Of a DNA stretch of 64,000 nt, positions 11,501 to 23,487 are shown piece after piece. Every line of letters begins with the position of its first letter. Position 1 is the first letter of the stretch. Below the pieces are notes generated by a model. It had not been told where the DNA came from. It was given only the letters and a program-made list of their open reading frames with translations, and ran no database searches. Where the stretch lies: contig OU342631.1 of assembly GCA_910589415.1 (NCBI GenBank), positions 18,724,001 through 18,788,000 of the forward strand. The letters are read 5' to 3'. The translations under genes were made by a program, and so were the position numbers. The DNA is from Malachius bipustulatus (lineage: Eukaryota; Arthropoda; Insecta; Coleoptera; Melyridae).

Positions 11501-14500
11501 GGAGATAAGATCAGATTAGTTCGAAAGCAGAAAATTTTCGAAAGCTTCTCTACTGAACATCAACGAATAAAATTTTGATCGAACACATTTATCGGATATT
11601 TCAATCGTTTCTAGGAGGCGGAAAATGAAAAAAACATTTTCCGGTTGGAAAAACCATTTTCCGGTTTTTCTGAAATATTTTCTCCATCATTTCCGTGGTC
11701 TCGAGCCACGATTTAGCTAGTGTGATTTTTTCGGAATTTTAGTCGGATCGATAAAAAATTTAGATATTTACCCTTTCGAGATAAACATTAATTTTGGATA
11801 ATTACAGTTTTATTTCAAGAAATATTAAACTGTGATGGATTTGAAGGATTCTGGTGTCTTTTCCTACGAAGTCGATTATGTAGATCTAGAATCTGCAATG
11901 ACTTTTTCCATCAGACGACGATCAACGGAGATACGATCAGATTGGTGCGAAATTCGGGAAATATCATGACGTCATGTGGAGAGTAGCAGACAACAACTAG
12001 AACATACGCGACTAGAACTGTTTTTGGGCGATCGGCATGATTTAGGAGTCGATGCTTACTAATTCGTGTAGGTACGTCAAGAATCCGCAATTAGTTTTTC
12101 GATAGGATGACGATCAACGGAGATAAGATCAGATTAGTTCGAAAGCAGAAAATTTTCGAAAGCTTCTCTACTGAACATCAACGAATAAAATTTTGATCGA
12201 ACACATTTATCGGATATTTCAATCGTTTCTAGGAGGCGGAAAATGAAAAAAACATTTTCCGGTTGGAAAAACCATTTTCCGGTTTTTCTGAAATATTTTC
12301 TCCATCATTTCCGTGGTCTCGAGCCACGATTTAGCTAGTGTGATTTTTTCGGAATTTTAGTCGGATCGATAAAAAATTTAGATATTTACCCTTTCGAGAT
12401 AAACATTAATTTTGGATAATTACAGTTTTATTTCAAGAAATATTAAACTGTGATGGATTTGAAAGATTCTGGTGTCTTTTCCTACGAAGTCGATTATGTA
12501 GATCTAGAATCTGCAATGACTTTTTCCATCAGACGACGATCAACGGAGATACGATCAGATTGGTGCGAAATTCGGGAAATATCATGACGTCATGTGGAGA
12601 GTAGCAGACAACAACTAGAACATACGCGACTAGAACTGTTTTTGGGCGATCGGCATGATTTAGGAGTCGATGCTTACTAATTCGTGTAGGTACGTCAAGA
12701 ATCCGCAATTAGTTTTTCGATAGGATGACGATCAACGGAGATAAGATCAGATTAGTTCGAAAGCAGAAAATTTTCGAAAGCTTCTCTACTGAACATCAAC
12801 GAATAAAATTTTGATCGAACACATTTATCGGATATTTCAATCGTTTCTAGGAGGCGGAAAATGAAAAAAACATTTTCCGGTTGGAAAAACCATTTTCCGG
12901 TTTTTCTGAAATATTTTCTCCATCATTTCCGTGGTCTCGAGCCACGATTTAGCTAGTGTGATTTTTTCGGAATTTTAGTCGGATCGATAAAAAATTTAGA
13001 TATTTACCCTTTCGAGATAAACATTAATTTTGGATAATTACAGTTTTATTTCAAGAAATATTAAACTGTGATGGATTTGAAGGATTCTGGTGTCTTTTCC
13101 TACGAAGTCGATTATGTAGATCTAGAATCTGCAATGACTTTTTCCATCAGACGACGATCAACGGAGATACGATCAGATTGGTGCGAAATTCGGGAAATAT
13201 CATGACGTCATGTGGAGAGTAGCAGACAACAACTAGAACATACGCGACTAGAACTGTTTTTGGGCGATCGGCATGATTTAGGAGTCGATGCTTACTAATT
13301 CGTGTAGGTACGTCAAGAATCCGCAATTAGTTTTTCGATAGGATGACGATCAACGGAGATAAGATCAGATTAGTTCGAAAGCAGAAAATTTTCGAAAGCT
13401 TCTCTACTGAACATCAACGAATAAAATTTTGATCGAACACATTTATCGGATATTTCAATCGTTTCTAGGAGGCGGAAAATGAAAAAAACATTTTCCGGTT
13501 GGAAAAACCATTTTCCGGTTTTTCTGAAATATTTTCTCCATCATTTCCGTGGTCTCGAGCCACGATTTAGCTAGTGTGATTTTTTCGGAATTTTAGTCGG
13601 ATCGATAAAAAATTTAGATATTTACCCTTTCGAGATAAACATTAATTTTGGATAATTACAGTTTTATTTCAAGAAATATTAAACTGTGATGGATTTGAAA
13701 GATTCTGGTGTCTTTTCCTACGAAGTCGATTATGTAGATCTAGAATCTGCAATGACTTTTTCCATCAGACGACGATCAACGGAGATACGATCAGATTGGT
13801 GCGAAATTCGGGAAATATCATGACGTCATGTGGAGAGTAGCAGACAACAACTAGAACATACGCGACTAGAACTGTTTTTGGGCGATCGGCATGATTTAGG
13901 AGTCGATGCTTACTAATTCGTGTAGGTACGTCAAGAATCCGCAATTAGTTTTTCGATAGGATGACGATCAACGGAGATAAGATCAGATTAGTTCGAAAGC
14001 AGAAAATTTTCGAAAGCTTCTCTACTGAACATCAACGAATAAAATTTTGATCGAACACATTTATCGGATATTTCAATCGTTTCTAGGAGGCGGAAAATGA
14101 AAAAAAACATTTTCCGGTTGGAAAAACCATTTTCCGGTTTTTCTGAAATATTTTCTCCATCATTTCCGTGGTCTCGAGCCACGATTTAGCTAGTGTGATT
14201 TTTTCGGAATTTTAGTCGGATCGATAAAAAATTTAGATATTTACCCTTTCGAGATAAACATTAATTTTGGATAATTACAGTTTTATTTCAAGAAATATTA
14301 AACTGTGATGGATTTGAAAGATTCTGGTGTCTTTTCCTACGAAGTCGATTATGTAGATCTAGAATCTGCAATGACTTTTTCCATCAGACGACGATCAACG
14401 GAGATACGATCAGATTGGTGCGAAATTCGGGAAATATCATGACGTCATGTGGAGAGTAGCAGACAACAACTAGAACATACGCGACTAGAACTGTTTTTGG

Positions 14501-14517
14501 GCGATCGGCATGATTTA
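8551..14517 (+). repeat. Satellite array, 618-bp unit, about 9.7 copies
   Basis: The marker GTGGTCTCGAGCCACGA occurs at 8605, 9223, 9841, 10459, 11077, 11695, 12313, 12931, 13549 and 14168. The spacing is exactly 618 bp, except the last (619, from one extra A in an A run at about 14100). Copies are nearly identical: differences seen include GAAAG/GAAGG in the GATTTGAARGATTCTGG block and a single TGTCGG for TGTAGG at about 11450. The first unit is slightly rearranged at its left edge (about 8550-8604) and the last stops at GCATGATTTA (14517). Each unit holds a perfect 12-bp palindrome CATGACGTCATG and a near-palindrome around CTCGAG. No gene is supported; the 64-codon minus frame at 13988-14182 lies inside the repeat. 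Confidence 0.97.
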
Positions 14518-14817
14518 AAGTTGTACTGAAATTCTGTAAGCGCCATCTTTTGTAGAGCTAAAAAAGTAGCAATGAGAAAGTGTCCTTTGTCCTTTGGTCT
14601 TTTGATGAACAAATTAAAAAGCAGTCAGTGGCGCATGCGTATAAAACAGTTCTCGGCCGACAAGGAAAATGTAACATTAAAAATAGTGTAACGCATTTCT
14701 GTTGAATGGTTTGTCTGAAGAGCAAATTCAGACTCTATCAATTATTTATTACAGAAATATAGTCATTTACAAACTAAACACTACTCTAATTATTTATTTG
14801 CATTTTATACCACTAAT

Positions 14818-14975
14818 GTCCGTATTCATTCAAAATATAACTCTGGGGTTATATTTTGAATTTTATGACAGCTGATAGGTCTAATGCTCAAACCCTACGA
14901 ACGCTACGAATTTTAAACCAATGCCATGTTCCAAAATATAACACCAGGGGTTATATTTATTGATGAATACGGGCC
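14818..14975. mobile_element. MITE-like palindrome with CCGTATTCAT ends
   Basis: The left arm TCCGTATTCATTCAAAATAT pairs with the right arm ending GATGAATACGGGCC. Each arm also contains a smaller palindrome around ATATAAC..TGGGGTTATAT. The ends resemble those of the element at 46304-46450 (GCCCGTATTCACAAACG), so the two may belong to related families. No coding sequence. Confidence 0.75.
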
Positions 14976-15507
14976 TAAGCAATATGAACACGAAGTACAA
15001 ATGTTTATTTATAAACATTATTTATATTTATTTACCACATTACATAATTCAATAATAATAAGGTCCAGTTATATTATGTCGTACGGGTATAAACTCTAAT
15101 TAACTCCGTGCTATCACAAGCGCGGCTTTATTGTACAACAAATTCGAGGTTGGAGTAAGAAAACTCTAAATAATCCAAGGCATATAATTTTCTCAGTACG
15201 CGCTGAATAATCGTCATGCGTCAACACTTGGCATGTAAATGTTTCTAAAACTATGCGAGGTTATTAATTATTATAACAGTAGCAGTAGTTTCTCATTATT
15301 TTTTAAAATTATTACTTATTTTAGAAAATGAGTATTCGGTTGACCTAATTAATTTGAAAGCCTGTATCTTGAAGAAGATGGCGGTTATGAAGTAGAAAAT
15401 TTAAGATTAATCTAAATCTTCTTACTCAGGAATCTGAGTTGAAATGTTAATGACACCTTTTGGAGACATCTCCAAATATTATTATTAAAGTATAATTTAC
15501 GAGATAA

Positions 15508-15603
15508 CTTCCGGGACATCAACTTCCAAGACAGTCCCGGAACTGTTCTTAAAACATATAAAAATTCCGAGCCAGACCCGGAAGTTGCTGATTGTCCCGG
15601 AAG
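15508..15603. repeat. Short inverted repeat rich in TCCCGGAA
   Basis: CTTCCGGGACATCAACTTCC at the left pairs with GGAAGTTG..TTGTCCCGGAAG at the right (about 20-bp arms, small gaps). The loop holds one more CAGTCCCGGAACTG palindrome. It could be a small MITE or a structured regulatory site. Confidence 0.7.
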
Positions 15604-15892
15604 TTTACATTATGGCATCAAATATGTCCCTGAAATCAACATTATACATATATATAAATTTTATGTTTAAAACTTGAATGGCAATGGATAAAAAAATTTA
15701 AAAAACTTACAAAAGTATTGTTTTATGATGAAAATATAATTTTTTCATCACTTTGAAACATTATAAAGAATGCGCTTATTTAAATATAAAAGGTACCAAA
15801 TGAAATAAGTTACCACCCTGTCATACAATAATTCGTGTTCTAATAGTTATTATCTCCCTCCTAATGATTATAAACATCAAAATCAGCATCAA

Positions 15893-16096
15893 AACAGCAG
15901 AATCAGCACTATTCGTGCAGATTTTGTGATAATACGTGTTCAAAGAATGTCACAAGTAAGATACATTTATTCTTATAATGATTTACCATACATGCTACCT
16001 ACATGCATAATCATAACGATTAAGAATAGCAGAATCAGCAGTATTCATGCAGATATTTTGTAATAAAACGTGTCCAAAGAAAATCGCAAGTGAGTT
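15893..16096 (+). repeat. Direct duplication, about 133 bp apart
   Basis: CAGCAGAATCAGCACTATTC at 15895 recurs as TAGCAGAATCAGCAGTATTC near 16027, followed in both by GCAGAT..TTTTGT.ATAA.ACGTGT.CAAAGAA. It is a two-copy tandem repeat of moderate age. Confidence 0.7.
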
Positions 16097-16499
16097 TCTA
16101 CGTTCTATCGACTGACAGAAAACTTCCCACAGGGAAATATAAAGGACGACGTTATTCAATTCCTGTCTGATCCCGAACGAAAACATGTTATTCGTCTTAG
16201 TTGTCCTGTGAAAATTTATGACACTGTAGGAATCGATTTTACAATTTCAGTGTTATTGCTTTGGCTGACTGGGCGTGGAAAATGCATTTTAATGCTTCTC
16301 AACTTCCGGGGAAAGTGTTTGGATTGACAATGGAAATGCGTCGGGAAATTTTAATATTTAATATTTTAAAAGCAGGGGAAACCTTGCATACAAAAAGCGT
16401 GCTTTGACTCATTTTTATCGGTATTGTCCCTATTTTACTCTTACAGGATTCAAGATAATCACTTTTCTCTACATATTTTAAAATAAAATGAAGTATCAA

Positions 16500-19159
16500 A
16501 ACGTTGTTCTCTAGTTTTATAGACCGAAATAAACATTTCCAAAAAATCTACTTTCTACATTATACTGTCAAACTTATAGTAGCGAAATTTCAAAAAAATG
16601 ATCTTCGGTAAAATTCCAATCATTTTTTTGGGAATTCTATTTGCGCTGGTAGTACCTATTAAAAATTATCATAATAGCATTTTCAGTTTTTTTATAAGAG
16701 TATCAAAACTTCGTTTCCATAATGGAGTTTACAATTCGAAGCGCTAAGAGAATTTCTTAAAACAATCACGTCAGCAACTCTTGTGATGTTTTATCTCGGA
16801 ATGAGAGAGAATAGGAACGTAAAGGGTGAGAGCTGAAAACTAAATGACAAAATTTCAGGTTTCAGGAGAATTTTCATTAGGTATGAGACGGGGGTGACAT
16901 ATTCACGTTACGTTGAAAGATAAAACTTGACGATGCAGACTCTGAAGATTGGTTGTTACCGAGACAAGTGAAATGGTCACAAAGGCGACGAGCGGACTTT
17001 CCAGCTTTCAGAATTTCAGTCATCCCTTGTTTCAGCTGCTGCAGCTAGAGCTGGTCTAGGGACTAGGGAGTGAGTGAATGACGTCTGAAAGAATGCTTGT
17101 CAAATCTGGGGCGCATGCAAGAGGTCGCTGAACCCGGGCGAACAAAGTGATCCTTTTTTTGACTTTGTGCACCTCTTATAAATTCCCTGCGCTCGGATTT
17201 TAAATCCTGATATCATCAACACGAACTCTATTTAAAGTCTCACTTGTGTCGGAGGTTTTTTTTTCTCTGCTTTTGTCTAAGAGTTTGATCTTTCTCTATT
17301 CTAATTTGTAATTTTCATGTTTTACAGAAATAAAATATCTGTATCACCATGTTTTAGATTTGATCTAGTGCTGGTTAAAAGGTTTTTAAGTTTCGTGAAG
17401 ATTTATTAATTTATAAACAAAATTTATATTACCGCAGCTCTGGGTTTTATTTCGCTTTTGGAATAGTTCTGATATTACACAATTATTTATGTATATTAAC
17501 TTGATTTTATATAACTAGATTCTTTATACATTACTGGTGCGCTACCCGCGCACACTTGAAACTGTTTCACTAAAGATTATGGGTGCTATACAATAATTTA
17601 TTGAATCGACTACCTATAAAAATTAATTAAATTAGAGATAGAAAGTTTTCACAAAATTATGCAAGTTGTGAATAGTAATGGTGTCCGAAATAATTTCATT
17701 GACTTATAACTGGAACGGTCGATATCGTCTAGATGCCTCCTTCTTAAAGACATGTAGACCGACCATTCAATACCATTCAACATTATTTGAAAACGTTACA
17801 TATTGGGGGGTGACAAAAATCGTTTTGACATAGTTCTCCCGCCCCAGACTTGACCCTGTGGGCTGTGGGTGGAATGGACCCAGACAGTCAACAACAGTTC
17901 CACCGTTGTTCTCTCCGTGGCCAAGTTTTTCATTAAATCACTGTTATTATTAACAGCAGTAACAGTAACAGTTATTGTTTCAGGCATAACATTGCGATTC
18001 TGATTCCGAGATGAAAAAACATTTGGCCAATTTATTTTCCCTTCTAATTATCAATTTAGCAACGAACGCTTCCCATTATGTATTTCGAGACTGGGCGTGT
18101 TGTATGTTGTATATAGAGACCAAGTACATAATTATACATAACGTAAAACAGACCCGCTAGTATATTATTAATGTTACAAGACACATAACGCTTTCTATGT
18201 CAATATACGTATGTGTGTATGTATAAAGTGTGTTACGGAACGGCAATACACATTTGTTTCGAACTGGCAAAGGACGACGCCTAACTTGAAAGGAAAACAG
18301 ATAGTTTCTAGTTTCGCATCTCGTACAATAATGGCAGCGCATACAAGAATAATAATAATGTACTTGTCCATTTATAGAGAGACAAACTATAAAGATATAT
18401 GAACAAACGGTAAAATATTCATGACGGCTGCGTGTCTAGGATGTGGTATCAAAAAGGCACCGCAAATGAATTTAATTTACAGTGAAATGAACCCGGTTAG
18501 ACTTTTGTGCTGTGCGTGATAATAAATTGATGGGGGTAATTTAATTTGATTGAGGGAAGATTGCTTTCCTTCGTTCCGTTTCCTCTGATCTCGATGACCA
18601 CGGGGATATTTCGTCGGATTAAAGAAGTACTATTAAAACCAGATGGACCATGCATTGATAGCTCCCGTTGTTGTAAACAGATCAATAAACGTTTCCAGGA
18701 GAGAAACTAAACACCGACGAAATCCTGCCCCCAATAATACTCTTGAATTTTGATGTATCTGCAGGAGCGTGTACTGAAGGGAAATCACTGTGCTTTGCAC
18801 ATATTTGTCTTCCTTTTCTCGATCAAATAATGTATTTTTCGTCGTGAAATTGAATCGGAAATTACAGAAATGAAAACAGGTGAATAGATCGAAATTATAA
18901 TATCCGAGTTAACAGGGTCAATTTCAACGTATTTCAATTTTTCTTAAAAAAAAGTCTTAATTTTCAAAAAATGTACTTTTTGTATTTTTTTTGCTGCTTG
19001 AAATACTTGTTCAACGTACACTATGGTCTTCTCTTTGAAATAAAAAATATCCGGATCTATTTCGATCGTGTGAAAATTTCAAAGAAAAACAAAAAATAAA
19101 AAATAAAAAACAGAAAAAAAATAAAAAAAAATATCTAAAAATCTATTGAGTTTCTTATG
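16500..19159. other. Non-coding stretch with one GC-richer segment
   Basis: No gene is supported. A segment at about 16800-17210 is richer in GC and in short transcription-factor-like words (for example AACAAAGTGATC, CAGCTGCTGCAGCTAG) and could be conserved regulatory DNA or an unrecognised 5' exon. The rest is AT-rich, with AAAATA simple repeats near 19085-19130. Confidence 0.4.
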
Positions 19160-20035
19160 TACAGGGTGTCCCAGCTTATTCGAAGCGGTCTCTGTAGGCC
19201 AAACGATGGACTTTTTCAAAAAACTTTTTGAAAACTCAAGTACAGAATCACAATGGCCATAATTTAAAATTATTTTGGAGTATAAAGAGTATATGACAGT
19301 GACATATCAAAGTTATGTTTTTTTAAATGGAAAGCTCCTATGTTATTGCATTTTTAGATTGTCTGAGAAGAGGAAATAAGATTGGCTTTTACAGTTGGTG
19401 TTTAAATTCAGAAGTTTTTGAGTTATAAACAAGTGAAAATCGTCATTTTTGAAGTTCAAGGCCCTGTACAACGAAAACGGCTAAAGAGATAGAAAAACGG
19501 CTTACATGTCCCTATTTTAACTTTTCATGTACTATCCTATGATGTAGATGAAATGTTTATACAGGGTGATAAAAAATTTGAAAAATTCTGAGATTTCTCC
19601 ACGTGTCGCCAAATAAAAAAATCAAAGAAAGTACAAATGTTTCTATACCATATAATAGTACATAAAAAGTTAAAATAGGGACATGTAAGCGGTTTTTCTC
19701 TATCTGGAACCGTTTTCGTTGTACAGGGCCTTGAACTTGAAAAATGACGATTTTCACTTGTTTATAACTCACAAACTCCTGAATTTAAACACCAACTGTA
19801 AAAGCCAATCTTATTGTCTCTTCGCAGACAATCTAAAAACGCAATAACATAGGAGCATTCCATTTAAAAAAACATAACTTTGATATGCCACTGTCATATG
19901 GGACACTCTGTATACTCCAAAATAATTTTAAATTATGGCCATTATGATTCTGTACTTGAATTTTCAAAAAGTTTTTTGAAAAAGTCCGTCGTTTGGCCTA
20001 CAGAGACCGCTTCGAATAAGCTGGGACACCCTGTA
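19160..20035. mobile_element. 876-bp hairpin element with TACAGGGTGTCCC ends
   Basis: The left end TACAGGGTGTCCCAGCTTAT and its complement at the right end open a full-length inverted repeat. Paired blocks run inward: AAGCGGTCTCTGTAGGCCAA, ACTTTTTCAAAAAACTTTTT, GTTATAAACAAGTGAAAATCG and GGCCCTGTACAACG. The arms are over 90% similar and reach a short loop near 19560-19620, where an inner TATACAGGGTGATAAAAAAT stands. Flanking TA at both ends would fit a TA target duplication if the element starts at CAGGG. No coding sequence. The inner half of the arm matches the element at 51552-52434. Confidence 0.9.
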
Positions 20036-20730
20036 TAGTGCATGTTATAGGGTTAACTCCTTACCTCTCTTGTTTTATCAGACCACCAAAGGAATGTATT
20101 CAGTTACCAGTTACCAGAATCTTTAACTATTTTTTAAGTCAAAGTTTGAATCCCTCGTAGGACTTTTTTAAAAGAATCTATCGCAGTTTTAAACTTCCCT
20201 CATGCTCTCATTTTGAAAGAACGAAAGACGTATCTCATTACCAGCCTAGGTCCTCCAGCGGGGCCCAGAAGAGTTGATTTCACACTCATTTTTGTCATGT
20301 GTTTTAAAAACGAAAAAAATGTAATTCACAAAATGGCTTGATTCAGTGAAAATACCTTTTCCGAAAACCGTTACGGCCCGATTCGCGTTTTTTGATGTTA
20401 GAAAAAATGTTTTTTTATCTTTAATAAAATGAAAATTGTGTTGTCATTTTTTTTTTCTTCAAAAATCAACCATTTGTCTCCATAAAAGCCCGTTTATTGT
20501 GATTTTACCCGATTACAAGTTTTGAAGTTTGGTAAAGCGTTAGCTAAACAAGCGTTGACGGTTCTGGAAAACTACAAAATCTTGAGTTCTGGCCTGCTTG
20601 GTAAATGACTAAATTCTAACATAATTTTAGTTTGGAAAAATCAAGTAAGCCTTGGAAATTTTCAAAAAACATTTTTTCTGTACCTAGAGTAAAGTTCGTT
20701 TTATGTAGCAAATAATATGATGAAAATGTA

Positions 20731-20905
20731 TTTAGAAAAGTTGTTTAAAATCAACGTTTAGCAAATTTCAAAATTATCGTCTAAGTGGTAATTATTTTAA
20801 TTGCATTTCACAAATAAAATTATAATTATGAAATATCCTTATTAGACGATTATATTGAAATTTGGTATAGAGGCCAAAATGTTGATTCTAAACAACTTTT
20901 CTAAA
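20731..20905. repeat. 175-bp inverted repeat
   Basis: TTTAGAAAAGTTGTTTAAAA at the left pairs with the complement ending at 20905; the pairing continues through AATCAAC and a CGTCTAA..TTAGACG block. It lies directly before the hammerhead-like palindrome, and the two may be parts of one structure. Confidence 0.75.
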
Positions 20906-20950
20906 AAGGCAAAAAAATTTGGTCATAAGAGTATAATTTACAAATTGCTT

Positions 20951-21004
20951 TTACAATTGACCGGTTTCGGATGTTACCCACCCCATCATCAGGACAGTTG
21001 TCAT
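20951..21004 (-). ncRNA. Hammerhead-ribozyme-like motif, minus strand
   Basis: On the minus strand, CTGATGA (20992-20986), GAAA (20968-20965) and CCGGTC (20964-20959) occur in the same order as in the plus-strand copy. The linker is longer (GGGGTGGGTAACATCC). The base-pairing partner of stem I after the GTC is lost, so this copy is probably degenerate. Confidence 0.4.
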
Positions 21005-21211
21005 GTTATCCAGCAACCGTAAATATTAATAAATATGGTACAAACATCAAATTAGGGGTTTAATTTTAAATATTCGTCAGACTTGACTGTGGTGACCCGA
21101 AGGACTTTTTTTAATTTTTATCAAACCTCATGAAACTTCCATCTTCGTCTCCATCTTTTAACTTGATGTTTGTACCATATTTTATTAATAATTACGGTTG
21201 CTGGATAACAT

Positions 21212-21262
21212 GACAACTGTCCTGATGATGGGGTAACACCCGAAACCGGTCGACAAGCTAGC
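21212..21262 (+). ncRNA. Hammerhead-ribozyme-like motif, plus strand
   Basis: The invariant core strings of a hammerhead occur in order: CTGATGA at 21223-21229, then a short GGG..CCC stem II (21231-21242), then GAAA at 21243-21246, then CCGGTC with the cleavage triplet GTC at 21250-21252. Stem I is possible between TGTC before the core and GACA directly after the triplet. Weak points: one extra T lies between CTGATGA and stem II, stem II is only 3 bp, and stem III (ACCGGT) has no loop, so cleavage would require a dimer, as described for short-stem-III animal hammerheads. It may be inactive. Confidence 0.5.
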
Positions 21263-21279
21263 AATTTGAATTTTATTAG

Positions 21280-23440
21280 CACTTTATTCCACAAAAAAAA
21301 AAATTACTCGAAATCTACTTTTGGTAGGTACTAAAATTGAGCAGAAACTTGTCGATAAAGTGGCATTTTCGGGGTCAGTTTTGAATAGTTGTCGACGTAA
21401 TATTGACGAAAAAATATCTTGTAATTTTCATTAAAAATCAGTTTTTACGCCATAAAAAGCAGCCTAAAAACTATGTAATATGCAACCAGAATGCATACGT
21501 CGCCATCACGCCGACGTACCGCTCTTATTTCCCGTTTTTTTATGACATATTTTTACTTCTTCACGTCCTAGTGACTATATTAACAGCTGTCACGTACATT
21601 AAGGTTATTGCAAGAAGCGTCGGAATCGACAAAAAAATGTGACAAAAAACTGCGGAAACGAGAAACGAATTCGATAATAATAGTTCTCGGTAAAAACTCT
21701 ATTTGGCATGCGTACCTAATCCTCATCTAAAATAAAAAAATGTAAATCTGGAGAAAAGAGAAAAGTCTGTAAATTTTCGTCAAAATTCATACAGTCCGTT
21801 ATTATTCCGCCAAGCAATTCTGCTATGTCGTCATCGATTTTCACTCTTCCCTCTTCACATCGTTGCCACGTCGATTTCATGATTTTTATGAATTTTGACA
21901 TTGGACAGCTCTGTCACTCTATCTGAAGGTTTTGCCAATAAGCGTTGACGATTGTGATGAACAATAAACATTTATGAGAAAATGCAGGGAAACCATAAAA
22001 ATCTTTTCCCTTCAAAAGCTAATGGTGGTGAAGCAGTTTCTTACAAAGCTGTTTCGTGATCAAATCCCCCCTCCCCCTCATGCACACAAGATCGCATTAT
22101 AATAACAATGCTGCTCACAACAATAATAATTATTCATTTTTCTAAAAAAGGAGTCGCATAAATGCTTAGTAATTACTAATTAGAATAGCTAGGATAAAAC
22201 TCTCGGTCTTTATTATATGCAGGTACATGTAACATTGAAGTGTCTCACTAACATAGTGGTTGAATATAAATTGTGCTATTCAAAGTAAGAACGTGCCCGG
22301 AATGTTAATTTTGAATAAGACCCAAGTTTATTTTAGACAAGTAAGATTGAACTTACTGCTTATGCAGTAGAAGGTAGTATGCGGGTGGATCGGAAAATAT
22401 CCGTTTTGCAAGCAACGTCTTTATATGGATTTATTAAAACGTAAAAATTAGAAAACTTCCGCACGGCAACCGCATGAAGTAACTAGAAAGAATATGAAAT
22501 AGGGTCATGAAACTCCCGAGTTTACGACGCGAAGACGTACAAGCGGAGGTCGAAAGTATTTTTTTTTCTCCAGCCAGTCGTGCCGTTTAAAAAGTCGTAA
22601 AATTCAACTCTGAGACAGTTTTGCCATAAAATCTTTTAGTCCTAAAATATCAGTCATAACACATCTCGGTGCTCGTAAAAACTGAAAACGAAAACGCAAT
22701 CAAGCATTTATAGATGGTTCAAGTTCCGTGGTGCCGGTGTGCATGCACTCCGAAGTGCACATGCATGCCGGTTTTGCAGCCGCCAATATATAAACGAAGG
22801 AGTAAAAATAACAATTAACATCTGCCAGGACCGTGTCTTGTTGCTATGCGTTGATAACTTACAAAACCGTTACAAGATTTTTACTTTTAAATAATCCAGC
22901 AGCGGCTTTTTTAAGCGAGAAAAAAATAACAAAAAATTTGTTTGGATTGAGCAAGCCCATCATAAATTCTCCACAAAAAATGTTTATTTAGGTCCTAAAG
23001 CTTGGCAGGTATGAAACGTCCCTCGGTGTAAAGGAGCTTCGTAATTAGAGGTTGCTACATGATTTTATTGAGAATAAATTAAATTTAACTATGAACAATA
23101 TTTTAAGCGAGATCAGCTCAAGTATAGTCTATCCAAGTTCAACGATTAGTCGGAACAGAAATTTGAACGCCAGCAACTTCAAGAGGAATCTGCAAAAACT
23201 ATCTTGCAGACATTGCATGATTGACACTTTGTTGATAATAATTAGAAAGTACTAAAATAATTTTTTCCACAAGCAAAAGTACTGTAGAAGAATTATTATA
23301 AGTAGAATTTCATAATATGTAATCTAATAATGGTTTCAACGTAATGGTGCTCCTCTTCTCTTAAAGAATTATTGAAATAGAAACATTAACAACTCTGAAA
23401 TTTTTGAAGATTGCAGGGCACTTTTTTTGTTTTGGGCAAG
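21280..23440. other. Non-coding AT-rich stretch
   Basis: No gene is supported. The short frames at 21403-21642 and 21716-21901 lack coding signals, splice sites and family motifs. A GC-richer segment at about 22540-22800 contains the hairpin listed separately. Confidence 0.45.
22733..22773. other. GC-rich hairpin
   Basis: GCCGGTGTGCATGCACT can pair imperfectly with AGTGCACATGCATGCCGG across a short CCGA loop. It stands out against the AT-rich surroundings. It could be a structured RNA or a protein-binding palindrome. Confidence 0.5.
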
Positions 23441-23450
23441 ATTACTGAAA

Positions 23451-23487
23451 AATTGTTTCACCCAGGAGCTGCATGGGTGAAACAATT
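23451..23487. other. Perfect 14-bp stem hairpin
   Basis: AATTGTTTCACCCA (23451-23464) and TGGGTGAAACAATT (23474-23487) are exact reverse complements with a 9-base loop. No other copy was noticed. It could be a small terminator-like or protein-binding palindrome, or the remnant of a MITE. Confidence 0.8.

Larger units (their letters stand above)
20935..21275. mobile_element. Palindromic element whose arms carry hammerhead-like cores
   Basis: The arms pair from about 20940 to 21035 and 21165 to 21275. Matching blocks are GCAATTTG, GACCGGTTTCGG/CCGAAACCGGTC, CCATCATCAGGACAGTTGTC with its complement, CATGTTATCCAGCAACCGTA, and GGTACAAACATCA. The two ribozyme-like cores point outward. The central 130 bp is unpaired and has no gene. 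Hammerhead cores in animals are known from Penelope-like elements and retrozymes, so this may be a relic of such an element, although no Penelope RT is seen. Confidence 0.6.

Noticed and set aside
13988..14182. 64-codon minus-strand open frame
   Set aside because: It lies wholly inside the 618-bp satellite and has no independent coding signal; single-base variation in the array is not codon-patterned.
8551..14517. CRISPR-like or tandem-gene array
   Set aside because: The repeat unit is continuous with no unique spacers and no coding potential; it is a simple satellite.
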